16,824 nucleotides of DNA from Syntrophobacterales bacterium (GCA_017881765.1 JADGQN010000054.1:1-16824); one strand, 5' to 3'; positions 6,436 through 13,626 are shown, counted from the first letter of the stretch. Program-made: numbers and translations. The notes: generated from the letters alone by a model not told the origin.

Positions 6436-8118
6436 ATGTTGAAGGATGCCTATGATCTGAGTTTTTACGAGTTCGATGAAGAGAGGGACCCGAAGGTGTA
6501 CGGGGTGCTACTCTGTGATGTCGTGCATGGAAGGCCGCCCATGAAGCCCGCGTACATGGGCATCGGCTGGTACTGGTACTACCATGGTGTCCGTTACGGC
6601 GCGGCAAGGCTGTGCTTGCCGACGACACACGGCTGGGACTCCCGGTTCATCAATGGGTATCCGTACATCACGGCCATCCGGACGACACCCGAAGAGGCAG
6701 AAGCCCGCGAGCCGATATTCAGGGAGAGGATAAAACCGTTTCTCGAGAATTTCGACGGCGTCTGGGACCCTCTGAAAGCAGACTTGCTGAAGACCTATAA
6801 GGCGGCCAGGGAGTCACGAGGCCTCAAAGAGTGGGATGATATAAAGAAGCTGAGCAATGACGAGCTCCTTTCCTTCTTCCTCGATTTTGTGTATGTGATA
6901 AACAGGAAGGAAGGGGAAACGCACTTCATCATGCTGATGGCCGCGTACTACATAAGCGGCTTGTTCCAGGAGATGTGGCGGTCAATGTTCGGTAAAGAGG
7001 CGGGGATCGACCCGAAATTTCACAGGCTGATGTCGGGTTTCGAGTCCATGGACGTGAGCTTTACCCGGGAGCTCTGGCAGCTCGGCAGGAAGGCGGTAGA
7101 GCTGGGTCTGGAGCAGGCGTTCAAGACAACCGAGGATGCGAAGGTGCTTGATGCGCTCAAGGCGACGGAAGCAGGCAGGAAGTGGTCCGCGGCATACCAC
7201 GAGTTCCTGTTGGAACACGGGTGGAGAGCGGACCGGCAACATGCGTATGACTTCCCGACATGGATCGAGAAGCCGAGTGTAGGCATAGCCCGGATAAAGG
7301 TCCTGATGTCGGAACCGATCTTCCCGTTCGACGCGCACCGCGAACGTGTAAACAGGGAGCGGCAGGAAGCGGAGAAAGATGTCCTGGCAAAAGTGCCCGA
7401 AGGGCAGAGAGCGGCATTCGGCCTCCTCATGAAAGCTGCCCAGAAGGGGGGCTACTGGAGTGAGGACCACGGCTACTACTGTGATCTTGCCGTGGGTGCG
7501 ATGGGCAGGTGGATCATTACCGAGTTCGGAAGACGGTTCGCGGAGGCCGGATGCATCGATGACCCTGAGGACGTGCACTACCTCCATCCGAACGAGATAC
7601 GGAAGGCGGCGATTCCCATGGGCAGGATCAACCTCCGCCCGTACGTAGAGCGCAGGAAGAGTGCACACAAGCGGAACCTGGAGATAGAGCCGGCTCCGTT
7701 CTACGGCGATATCAGCCAGGCGCAGGATATAGTGCGAAGCGACCCGACCCTTTCCGTGTCGACGCAGATTCCCATCGTGAGGGAAGAGTTGAAGGCAGAC
7801 CTGTACGGGGCTGCGGCTGCACCCGGTGTGGTGGAAGGCGTCGCACGGGTCATCATGAGTCCTGACCAGCTCTACCAGGTGCAGCCGGGTGAAATAGTGG
7901 TGGCGCCCGGTACCTCGTCGTCATGGACGGTGGTTTTCAGCGTCATCAAGGGGCTCGTGAGCGACGGAGGCGGTGCGCTTTCGCATCCCGTGATCATGGC
8001 CCGTGAGTTCGGCGTTCCTTGTGTCTCCGGCTGTGTTGAGGGCACACAGAAGATTAAGACAGGCCAAAGGATACGCGTGGACGGCGACCAGGGGGTTGTA
8101 TACATCCTGGACAAGTAA
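6436..8118 (+). CDS. Phosphohistidine/substrate half of a split PEP-synthase-like dikinase (phenylphosphate synthase subunit 1-like)
   Basis: A 560-residue protein ending in a PEP-utilizing mobile (swivelling) domain. The motif DGGGALSHPVIMAREFGVPCVSG matches the family's TGG.tSHaaIvAReyGiPaV, with the catalytic histidine H517 (codon 7984-7986). This histidine takes the beta-phosphate from ATP bound by the partner and gives it to the acceptor. The first ~440 residues lack a recognisable PPDK ATP domain and are helical and rich in Trp/Tyr (GIGWYWYYHGVRYG near residue 42, later KEGETHF, HGWRADRQHAYDF, YYCDLAVGAMGRW); by position they should hold the acceptor-binding domain, as in phenylphosphate synthase or rifampin phosphotransferase. 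The size agrees with the ~70-kDa subunit of Thauera phenylphosphate synthase. Its ATP-binding partner at 3556-4584 is separated from it only by the transporter gene. The third, CBS-type subunit known in Thauera is not in the window. The acceptor is unknown. Confidence 0.85.
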   Translation: MLKDAYDLSFYEFDEERDPKVYGVLLCDVVHGRPPMKPAYMGIGWYWYYHGVRYGAARLCLPTTHGWDSRFINGYPYITAIRTTPEEAEAREPIFRERIKPFLENFDGVWDPLKADLLKTYKAARESRGLKEWDDIKKLSNDELLSFFLDFVYVINRKEGETHFIMLMAAYYISGLFQEMWRSMFGKEAGIDPKFHRLMSGFESMDVSFTRELWQLGRKAVELGLEQAFKTTEDAKVLDALKATEAGRKWSAAYHEFLLEHGWRADRQHAYDFPTWIEKPSVGIARIKVLMSEPIFPFDAHRERVNRERQEAEKDVLAKVPEGQRAAFGLLMKAAQKGGYWSEDHGYYCDLAVGAMGRWIITEFGRRFAEAGCIDDPEDVHYLHPNEIRKAAIPMGRINLRPYVERRKSAHKRNLEIEPAPFYGDISQAQDIVRSDPTLSVSTQIPIVREELKADLYGAAAAPGVVEGVARVIMSPDQLYQVQPGEIVVAPGTSSSWTVVFSVIKGLVSDGGGALSHPVIMAREFGVPCVSGCVEGTQKIKTGQRIRVDGDQGVVYILDK

Positions 8119-8194
8119 GTGGTACACTTTCTGCGCGAAGAAGCTTAATAGGAGCGAATAGCACCGACTGCATTGAAGGACAGCATCCGCACGT

Positions 8195-8246
8195 GGGGTA
8201 TCCGGGCTATTAGCCGGGACGAGGATTGAGAGCGCCCGGGTACCCC
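8195..8246 (+). repeat. GC-rich inverted repeat in the 237-bp gap before the CoA ligase gene
   Basis: GGGGTATCCGGGC (8195-8207) is inverted as GCCCGGGTACCCC (8234-8246) with one mismatch over 13 positions and a 26-nt spacer. The reverse complement of 8234-8245 (GGGTACCCGGGC) is identical to 6273-6284 inside the MITE-like element, so this gap may hold a degraded relative. There is no U-tract. The rest of the gap (8119-8355) shows nothing else I can support except the ribosome binding site. Confidence 0.5.
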
Positions 8247-8340
8247 GCCGGCACATTTCCGGACATCCTGCGGCGTCTTGGGGTGAGATAATAGATCGTT
8301 AACTGAAGAATCCCACGCGTTGCTGAAACGTTTATTCTAT

Positions 8341-8348
8341 AAAGGAGG
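8341..8348 (+). promoter_or_regulatory. Ribosome binding site that sets the start at 8356
   Basis: AAAGGAGG lies 7 nt before the ATG at 8356. It is only 1 nt from the in-frame ATG at 8350 and downstream of the in-frame TTG at 8320, so 8356 is the best start. Confidence 0.7.
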
Positions 8349-8355
8349 CATGGCC

Positions 8356-9951
8356 ATGGAAGAAGCACGTACCCCCGAGGTGTTGGGAGAGCTGATCGAA
8401 GAAAGGGCGAACAGGTTAGGAGATAAACGCTTTCTCCGTTTTAAGGATCAGACCTTCAGCTACCGGGATATGGACCGTTTTGCAAATCGATGCGCTAACG
8501 CATTCAAGGATCTGGGCGTGACCAAGGGCGATACGGTCAGTATCATGCTTGCCAACTGTCCGGAATTCATACATCTCTGGTTCGGGCTCGCGAAAATCGG
8601 AGCCGTGGAAGTTCCGGTAAACACGTCATACAAGGGCGAATTCTTACGCCACATCGTCGATCAGTCCGATTCGAAAATCTTTGTGATCGGCAGCGAATTT
8701 CTGGATCGCCTGAAACTCATAGAGCAGAGCCTGACCAAGCTCCAAAAAGTGGTGGTCGTGGGGGGCTTCACCAAAGAACAGGCTGCCGCGTCCTCGGTCC
8801 CGATGATAAGCTTCGAAGAATTCTTCAATGCTTCTGAGAATCCTGTCGACATCAAGATCCTTCCTTCGGACCCCTTAAGCATCATCTATACGTCCGGGAC
8901 AACCGGTCTGTCCAAGGGGGCTTTAGGTCCCCACAGGTTTTGGGTTGTGGTGGCTCAAAAAATGCTTGAATGCCGCGAGGGCGGGAAAGACGACATCTTC
9001 TTCACATTCCTTCCGCTGTACCACTTCAATGCCCAGTGTCTTACCACGATGACCGCCCTGATCGCTGAGGCGGAAATGGTGCTCTCCGATAAATTCAGCG
9101 CATCCCGTTTCTGGGATGAGATCCGTAAGTACAAAGCGACCCAGTTCAACTATCTCGGGGCGGTGATACCGATCCTGGCCAAGCAGTCACCCAAGCCCGA
9201 CGATCTCGACAATCCGGTCCGTGTCGGCTTTGGCGCAGGATGCCCTCAGGCTGTGATGGATGAGGTCGAGAAGAGATTCGGGTTCAAATGTCTGGAAGGA
9301 TTTGGGATGACCGAAATAGGCATCCCAATTCATGTCAGGGTTAACGACAGAAGGCCGGGTTCGTGCGGAAAGGTTCTCGATATCTATGAGATAAAGCTGG
9401 TTGACGATGAAGACAATGAAGTGCCTGTCGGAGAGCCGGGGGAGATTATATTCCGCCCGCGGGAGCCGTTCACCATGATGCTGGGATACTACAATATGCC
9501 GGAGAAGACCCTGGAGACCTACCGCAACCTCTGGTTCCATACGGGAGACCTTGCCAAGAAGGATAAAGACGGCTATTTCTATTTTGTCGACAGGAAAAAG
9601 GATGCGCTCCGTAGAAGGGGTGAGAACATCTCTTCCTTTGAAGTGGAAAGGGCCATCAATACACACCCCAGCGTTCTTGAGTCGGCGGCTGTCGCGGTTA
9701 AGTCCGAACTCTCGGAAGATGAAGTGAAAATATGCGTCGTCCTCAAGCCCGGCGCTACGCTGACCCCTGAGGAACTGATCAAACATGCCAATGATAGAAT
9801 GCCTTACTTTGCGGTGCCCCGATACGTGGAGTTTATGGAGAGCCTCCCGAAAACACCGACAGAACGCGTCCAGAAGTATCTGCTGAAACAGGCGGGTGTC
9901 ACGCCGAATACCTGGGACAGGGAGAAAAGCGGGGTCGAGGTAACAAGATAG
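8356..9951 (+). CDS. ATP-dependent acyl-CoA ligase (AMP-forming, CaiC-like)
   Basis: A 531-residue ANL-superfamily adenylating enzyme: carboxylate + ATP + CoA gives acyl-CoA + AMP + PPi in the cytoplasm. Motifs in order: P-loop YTSGTTGLSKG (178-188), EGFGMTEIG (314-322), WFHTGDL (393-399), FVDRKKDALRRRGENISS (410-427) and PKTPTERVQK (498-507) with the adenylation lysine K507. The RRGENIS-type hinge and the C-terminal TPNTWDREKSG tail are typical of the crotonobetaine/carnitine-CoA ligase-like group, whose substrates are usually short or medium acids. The length is normal and all core motifs are intact. It sits 237 bp after the dikinase subunit and 34 bp before the HMG-CoA-synthase-like gene, which places it at the CoA-activation step of the pathway. 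The substrate cannot be assigned from sequence. Confidence 0.92.
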   Translation: MEEARTPEVLGELIEERANRLGDKRFLRFKDQTFSYRDMDRFANRCANAFKDLGVTKGDTVSIMLANCPEFIHLWFGLAKIGAVEVPVNTSYKGEFLRHIVDQSDSKIFVIGSEFLDRLKLIEQSLTKLQKVVVVGGFTKEQAAASSVPMISFEEFFNASENPVDIKILPSDPLSIIYTSGTTGLSKGALGPHRFWVVVAQKMLECREGGKDDIFFTFLPLYHFNAQCLTTMTALIAEAEMVLSDKFSASRFWDEIRKYKATQFNYLGAVIPILAKQSPKPDDLDNPVRVGFGAGCPQAVMDEVEKRFGFKCLEGFGMTEIGIPIHVRVNDRRPGSCGKVLDIYEIKLVDDEDNEVPVGEPGEIIFRPREPFTMMLGYYNMPEKTLETYRNLWFHTGDLAKKDKDGYFYFVDRKKDALRRRGENISSFEVERAINTHPSVLESAAVAVKSELSEDEVKICVVLKPGATLTPEELIKHANDRMPYFAVPRYVEFMESLPKTPTERVQKYLLKQAGVTPNTWDREKSGVEVTR

Positions 9952-9966
9952 CCGGAGGCGTTGCAT

Positions 9967-9981
9967 GGAGGAAGGAGGAGG
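9967..9981 (+). promoter_or_regulatory. Very strong ribosome binding site setting the start at 9986
   Basis: GGAGGAAGGAGGAGG ends 4 nt before the ATG at 9986. The in-frame ATG at 9965 lies at the edge of this run, has no upstream site of its own and would encode an MEEGGGT leader, so 9986 is preferred. Confidence 0.75.
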
Positions 9982-9985
9982 AACA

Positions 9986-11413
9986 ATGGCAGGCATTACA
10001 TCGATAGGCGCCTATATCCCCATGTACAGGCTTGATCGGCAGGAGATAGGCAGAATGTGGCGCACAAAGGGGAGCGGCGGGGAGAGAGCGGTAGCCGGCT
10101 ATGACGAGGATGCCGTGACTATGGCTGTGGCCGTGGCCCAGGATTGCGTGCGACGAAGCAATAAGCAGGTAGACGGACTCTATTTTGCCACTACTACGGC
10201 CCCCTATAAGGAGAAACAGAGCGCGGCCATCATAGCGAGCGTGCTCGACCTGGACAGAAGATGCGGTACCGCTGATTTTACCAATACACTGAGGGCTGGA
10301 ACGACTGCGTTGAAATCAGCTCTCGATGCAGTAAAAAGCGGCTCAGCTGGCGAGATAGCAATTATTGCCTCGGACTGCCGGCCCGGCGCGCCGAAAGGGA
10401 GATTTGAACAGATACTTGGGGACGGGGCCGCTGCGCTCACGGTAGGGTCAAGCGATCTCATTGCAAGCGTTGAAGGCAGCTATTCTATTTTTAGTGAGTT
10501 TACCGACATATGGAGAACCGAAGCCGATGCCTTTGTAAAATCGGGAGAGGGGCGGTTTATTGACGAGGTCGGCTACATGCCCTTGATGCAGGAAGCCATT
10601 TCAGAGCTGATGAAGAATTCCTCTCTGAGCGCGGGCGATTTCTCGAAAGCAGTCTTCTCGGCGCCTGACGTGAGGCAACATGCGGATCTTGCGAGAAAGC
10701 TTGGGTTCGAGGCATCCCGGGTCCAGGACCCCCTCTTTACCCTGATTGGCAATACCGGGACTGCGGCCGCACTCATGATGCTGGTGGCTACCCTGGAGGA
10801 AGCGAGCCCCGGGGACAGAATTCTGTTTGCTAATTACGGCGACGGGTGCGATGCCTTTATACTCCGTGTAACCGAAGAGATAGCCAGAATACGGACTAAA
10901 CCCACGATGAAAGAGAGGCTGGAGAGAAAGAGATTCATAGATTACGGGACCTATCTCAACTGGCGCGACCTCGTGCCATTCGAGGCGTCGAGTCTTCCCG
11001 AACGCGCCGAACCTTCGCTCGCCAGCCGGTGGAGAGAGCGGAAGGTTATTTCACTTCTGAACGGCGTGAAATGCAAAAAATGCGGAACTCCGCAGATACA
11101 CCCGATCGGACAAACCGTGAGAATCTGCGTTGCTTGCCAGTCGAAAGATGCGTTCGAGGAGTACAAGTTTTCTGACAAAAAGGGCAGACTCTTCACGTAT
11201 GCCGTGGATCAGCTGCAACCCACAAAAAATCCTCCCGGTCTCAACGGTGTTATCGATTTCGATGGAGGCGGCAGGTTGATCTGCGAACTGACCGATTACG
11301 ACCTTGACAGGGTGAAAATAGATATGCCGGTAGAGATGACGTTCAGAAGACTCTTCCAGGGTAAAGGGATAGTCAATTATTTCTGGAAGGCGAAACCTAT
11401 CGAAGGCTTTTAA
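9986..11413 (+). CDS. HMG-CoA-synthase-like (thiolase-fold) domain fused to DUF35 zinc-ribbon/OB domain; condensing active site not conserved
   Basis: A 475-residue fusion. Residues ~1-300 have the HMG-CoA synthase/KAS III layout: YDEDAVTMAVAVAQ near 39, ILGDGAAALTVG near 143, NYGDGCDAFIL near 283. Residues ~340-475 are a DUF35 unit: CKKC (363-366) and CVAC (381-384) form a zinc ribbon, followed by an OB-fold (GRLFTYAV...GVIDFDGGGRLICEL). Compared from memory with archaeal HMG-CoA synthase, the catalytic Glu, Cys and His are replaced by about T70, L102 (in FTNTLRAGTTAL) and S225 (in VFSAPDVRQH). Classical acetoacetyl-CoA condensation is therefore unlikely; the domain may bind CoA esters, act as a scaffold or do other chemistry. 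In methanogens HMG-CoA synthase, thiolase and DUF35 form one complex, and the toluene-pathway thiolase BbsAB also uses a DUF35 partner. A thiolase gene follows at 72 bp, so a comparable complex is expected here. Confidence 0.85.
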   Translation: MAGITSIGAYIPMYRLDRQEIGRMWRTKGSGGERAVAGYDEDAVTMAVAVAQDCVRRSNKQVDGLYFATTTAPYKEKQSAAIIASVLDLDRRCGTADFTNTLRAGTTALKSALDAVKSGSAGEIAIIASDCRPGAPKGRFEQILGDGAAALTVGSSDLIASVEGSYSIFSEFTDIWRTEADAFVKSGEGRFIDEVGYMPLMQEAISELMKNSSLSAGDFSKAVFSAPDVRQHADLARKLGFEASRVQDPLFTLIGNTGTAAALMMLVATLEEASPGDRILFANYGDGCDAFILRVTEEIARIRTKPTMKERLERKRFIDYGTYLNWRDLVPFEASSLPERAEPSLASRWRERKVISLLNGVKCKKCGTPQIHPIGQTVRICVACQSKDAFEEYKFSDKKGRLFTYAVDQLQPTKNPPGLNGVIDFDGGGRLICELTDYDLDRVKIDMPVEMTFRRLFQGKGIVNYFWKAKPIEGF

Positions 11414-11436
11414 CCAAAGCTTTTCATGGGTCCTAT

Positions 11437-11465
11437 ATAGGTCGTATTCGACTTATTGGACCTAT
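11437..11465 (+). promoter_or_regulatory. Inverted repeat between the HMGCS-like and thiolase genes
   Basis: ATAGGTC (11437-11443) pairs perfectly with GACCTAT (11459-11465) across 15 nt; an overlapping palindrome CCTATATAGG lies at 11432-11441. It could be a small leader hairpin or an operator-like site ending 6 nt before the thiolase ribosome binding site. There is no U-run. Confidence 0.35.
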
Positions 11466-11470
11466 TTCAG

Positions 11471-11479
11471 AAAAAGGAG
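11471..11479 (+). promoter_or_regulatory. Ribosome binding site that sets the start at 11486
   Basis: AAAAAGGAG lies 6 nt before the ATG at 11486. The longer frame from the TTG at 11456 has no such site, and the thiolase fold begins with DKVAIVGMG just after the ATG. Confidence 0.65.
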
Positions 11480-11485
11480 TTCAGG

Positions 11486-12682
11486 ATGGAAAGCATCAGA
11501 GATAAAGTCGCCATAGTGGGCATGGGCTGCACGAAGTTCGGAGAACGGTGGGACGTGGGCGTGGAGGACCTTCTCGTTGAGGCGGCTTACGAAGCGTTTC
11601 AGGATGCGGGGATAGAACCGAAGGATATTCAGGCGGCCTGGATAGGCACGGTTTTTTCAGGCATAACAGCGCTTACCTTATCTCCCCTGGGGCTCCAATA
11701 CATCCCTATGACGAGGGTCGAGAACATGTGCGCCACGGGCTCCGAGGCCCTCAGGGCGGCGAGCTACGCCGTGGCCGCGGGTGTATGTGACATAGCGCTG
11801 GCCATCGGCGTGGAGAAGCTCAAAGATTCCGGGCTGACCGGGGTAAAGGGTCCGGCTATCGTTGGTGATAACCCTGATGGGAGCTCAGGCATTGGCTCCG
11901 GATACAGTGCGCCTGCTTCCTTCGCGTATCTCGGAACACGATATTTCCATCACTATAACCTGGGTCCGGATGAAGGCAAGAGGCTTCTTGCGGAAATAGC
12001 GGTGAAGAATCATTACAATGGCAGCCTGAATCCCAAGGCCCATTTCCACAACAGGCTGACCGTCGAGCAGGTGCTGAAAGCGCCTATCGTAGCGTGGCCT
12101 CTTGGCTTATATGATTGTTGTGGCGTAAGCGATGGCGCGGCTGCGGCCATAGTCACTCGGGCGGATATGGCGAAAAACTTCAGAGCCGATCCCGTCTACA
12201 TCAAGGGCCTGGCAATCAGTGTCGGGGCCAGGCAGGGTTCGATGCGGCAGGATTACGATTATGTGCATATTGAAGAGAACGTCCTTGCTGCCAGGAAAGT
12301 CTACCAGGAGGCGGGGATAAAAGACCCGCGAAACGAGATAAGTATAGCCGAGGTACACGACTGTTTCACGTGTCATGAGCTGATACTCTATGAGGACCTG
12401 GGATTCAGCGCGAGAGGGAAGGCCAGAGAGGACATAGACGGCGGAACGTTCTCATTGAAAGGCGAGCTGCCTGTAAATACCGACGGCGGACTAAAGTGTT
12501 TTGGCCATCCGCTTGGCGCCAGTGGTCTCAGGATGATGTATGAGGTATATCTGCAGCTTCAGGGCAAGGCCGGCCCGCGTCAGGTCAAGGATCCTCGGTT
12601 GGGACTGACACATAATCTCGGAGGAAACGCAGGCATGGGTGTGGCAAGCTGCGTTGTTGTAGGCAATGAAAGGACGAAGTAA
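11486..12682 (+). CDS. Thiolase, SCP2/acetyl-CoA C-acetyltransferase-like
   Basis: A 398-residue thiolase of the SCP2/nondecarboxylating type that pairs with DUF35 proteins. It cleaves a 3-oxoacyl-CoA with CoA, or runs in reverse as a condensation. Motifs: N-terminal VAIVGMGCTKFGE, nucleophilic cysteine C82 in ENMCATGSEALRAA, HDCF at 291-294, KCFGHPLGASG with H341, and C-terminal HNLGGNAGMG (376-385). The length is normal for the family and the active site appears intact, unlike the HMG-CoA-synthase-like partner upstream. The DUF35 part of that partner is the expected zinc/OB accessory of the BbsA/BbsB type. Substrate is unknown; the CoA ligase upstream suggests that it processes a keto-acyl-CoA made in this cluster. 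Confidence 0.9.
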   Translation: MESIRDKVAIVGMGCTKFGERWDVGVEDLLVEAAYEAFQDAGIEPKDIQAAWIGTVFSGITALTLSPLGLQYIPMTRVENMCATGSEALRAASYAVAAGVCDIALAIGVEKLKDSGLTGVKGPAIVGDNPDGSSGIGSGYSAPASFAYLGTRYFHHYNLGPDEGKRLLAEIAVKNHYNGSLNPKAHFHNRLTVEQVLKAPIVAWPLGLYDCCGVSDGAAAAIVTRADMAKNFRADPVYIKGLAISVGARQGSMRQDYDYVHIEENVLAARKVYQEAGIKDPRNEISIAEVHDCFTCHELILYEDLGFSARGKAREDIDGGTFSLKGELPVNTDGGLKCFGHPLGASGLRMMYEVYLQLQGKAGPRQVKDPRLGLTHNLGGNAGMGVASCVVVGNERTK

Positions 12683-12706
12683 GGGTCACGGGGCATGGGT
12701 CACGGG
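12683..12706 (+). repeat. Direct 10-mer repeat right after the thiolase stop
   Basis: GGGTCACGGG occurs at 12683-12692 and 12697-12706, a 14-nt period. GTCACG is the reverse complement of the CGTGAC core of the 2208-2235 repeat, so the two blocks may belong to one dispersed repeat family. Confidence 0.6.
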
Positions 12707-12784
12707 TCCAGATAAAATTCGGAAAGATAAAGAGAGACGGGCTGGCGTCTGGTTGACCCAGTCTTTGCATCCTTTGAGTCGTCA

Positions 12785-12802
12785 CCCCGGTAGAAACCGG
12801 GG
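12785..12802 (+). repeat. Short GC-rich hairpin, dispersed-repeat style
   Basis: CCCCGGT (12785-12791), loop AGAA, ACCGGGG (12796-12802): a perfect 7-bp stem flanked by GTCA and TCCAGAG. The form (GTC..CCCCGG-loop-CCGGGG..CCAGAG) recalls the short palindromic units scattered between genes in many bacteria. It lies 43 bp before the isochorismatase-family start and has no U-tract. Confidence 0.5.
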
Positions 12803-12844
12803 TCCAGAGCGTAGGCAAGGCAGACAGATGAGGGATGATACATC

Positions 12845-13456
12845 ATGGATCTGGAGAAGTTGAAGGTCAAGATACCCCCGGCGCACACTGCTCTTCTTGT
12901 CATCGACATGCAGAAGGACTACTGCTGTGAAGGCGGGGCATTCGACAGGAGAGGCTTTGATATAGCGCCCGCGCAGCGGCTCGCACCGCGGCTCAGCCGG
13001 TTTCTGGAAAAGGCCCGGCCCTTCCTCAGATCCATCGTCCACCTGAAAATGACAAAGGTGCCCGGCCTTCTTTCGGAAGCGGCGCAGGAACATTACGCAA
13101 GGCAGGGCATAGAGAGAAAATACGATCCGGCTTATGGAGAATTCTACGGAGTTATCCCGCTGGAGGGAGACACCGTGATACCGAAGTACAAGTACTCCGG
13201 CTTCGTTTCAACGTACCTCGATCAGTTTCTCCGGGCGAACCTTATTACAACCCTTATCGTCACGGGAGTGGCCACAAATGTCTGCGTAGAGTCGACCGCA
13301 CGGGACAGCTTTATGCGTGATTATCAAGTCGTCGTTCCCGCAGATCTGACTGAGGGTACAAGCCCTGAGGCCAAGGAATGGTCGCTCAAGAGCATCGACA
13401 TGTTCTTTGGCGAGGTTGTGGAGTCTCAGGATCTGCTGACCTGCTGGGAACTATAG
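12845..13456 (+). CDS. Isochorismatase-family cysteine hydrolase
   Basis: A 203-residue cytoplasmic hydrolase. The family's catalytic triad is visible: D21 in ALLVIDMQKDYC, K114 in KYKYSGF, and the nucleophile C147 in GVATNVCVESTARD, preceded by the cis-peptide-type GVATN segment. Relatives hydrolyse amides or carbamates (nicotinamidase, N-carbamoylsarcosine amidase, RutB) or vinyl ethers (isochorismatase). The cysteine indicates the amidohydrolase type more than true isochorismatase, which uses Asp at this position. Length is normal. A weak GAGG lies about 12 nt upstream of the ATG. It is the last gene of the + strand cluster, 162 bp after the thiolase gene; a role in releasing an amide- or carbamate-linked substrate is possible, but its link to the pathway is unproven. 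Confidence 0.88.
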   Translation: MDLEKLKVKIPPAHTALLVIDMQKDYCCEGGAFDRRGFDIAPAQRLAPRLSRFLEKARPFLRSIVHLKMTKVPGLLSEAAQEHYARQGIERKYDPAYGEFYGVIPLEGDTVIPKYKYSGFVSTYLDQFLRANLITTLIVTGVATNVCVESTARDSFMRDYQVVVPADLTEGTSPEAKEWSLKSIDMFFGEVVESQDLLTCWEL

Positions 13457-13465
13457 AGGAGGCTC

Positions 13466-13616
13466 AGGTAAAGACCAAGATCAAGGTTGAGGAAAAAGAA
13501 AAAGCAGGTTGAGGAAAAAACAAGGACGAAGGCTGAGGATATACCAAGAAAAGGCTTCTTCACCTTTGCTTTGGTCTTTACCTCAACCTTCGCTTTAGTC
13601 TTTACCTAAACCTTGA
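13466..13616 (+). repeat. Long imperfect inverted repeat made of AAGGTTGAGG-type units between convergent genes
   Basis: The arms 13466-13492 and 13581-13607 are complementary at 22 of 27 positions; AGGTAAAGACCAA at 13466-13478 also has a perfect inverse copy at 13571-13583. On the right, a 24-nt unit is repeated in tandem (13569-13592 and 13593-13616, 20 of 24 identical). On the left, AAGGTTGAGG-like words recur near 13483, 13505 and 13529 between A-rich spacers. It fills the gap between the isochorismatase-family gene and the minus-strand pal-like gene, where transcripts from both sides converge, so it may end transcription or only reflect repeat expansion. No classical stem plus U-tract is seen. 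Confidence 0.65.
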
Positions 13617-13626
13617 CCTAGTCGTC

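Noticed and set aside
6982..7668. 228-codon minus-strand frame opposite the phosphohistidine subunit gene
   Set aside because: No domain and no ribosome binding site; it lies entirely inside a well-supported + strand gene.
9187..9996. 269-codon minus-strand frame opposite the CoA ligase gene
   Set aside because: It overlaps a + strand gene with all ANL motifs and shows no family features of its own.
12785..12802. Intrinsic terminator after the thiolase gene
   Set aside because: The stem is followed by GTCCAGAGC and not by a U-tract, and the next gene continues on the same strand.
13466..13616. CRISPR array
   Set aside because: The units are degenerate, of unequal spacing, partly inverted and without unique spacers of constant length.
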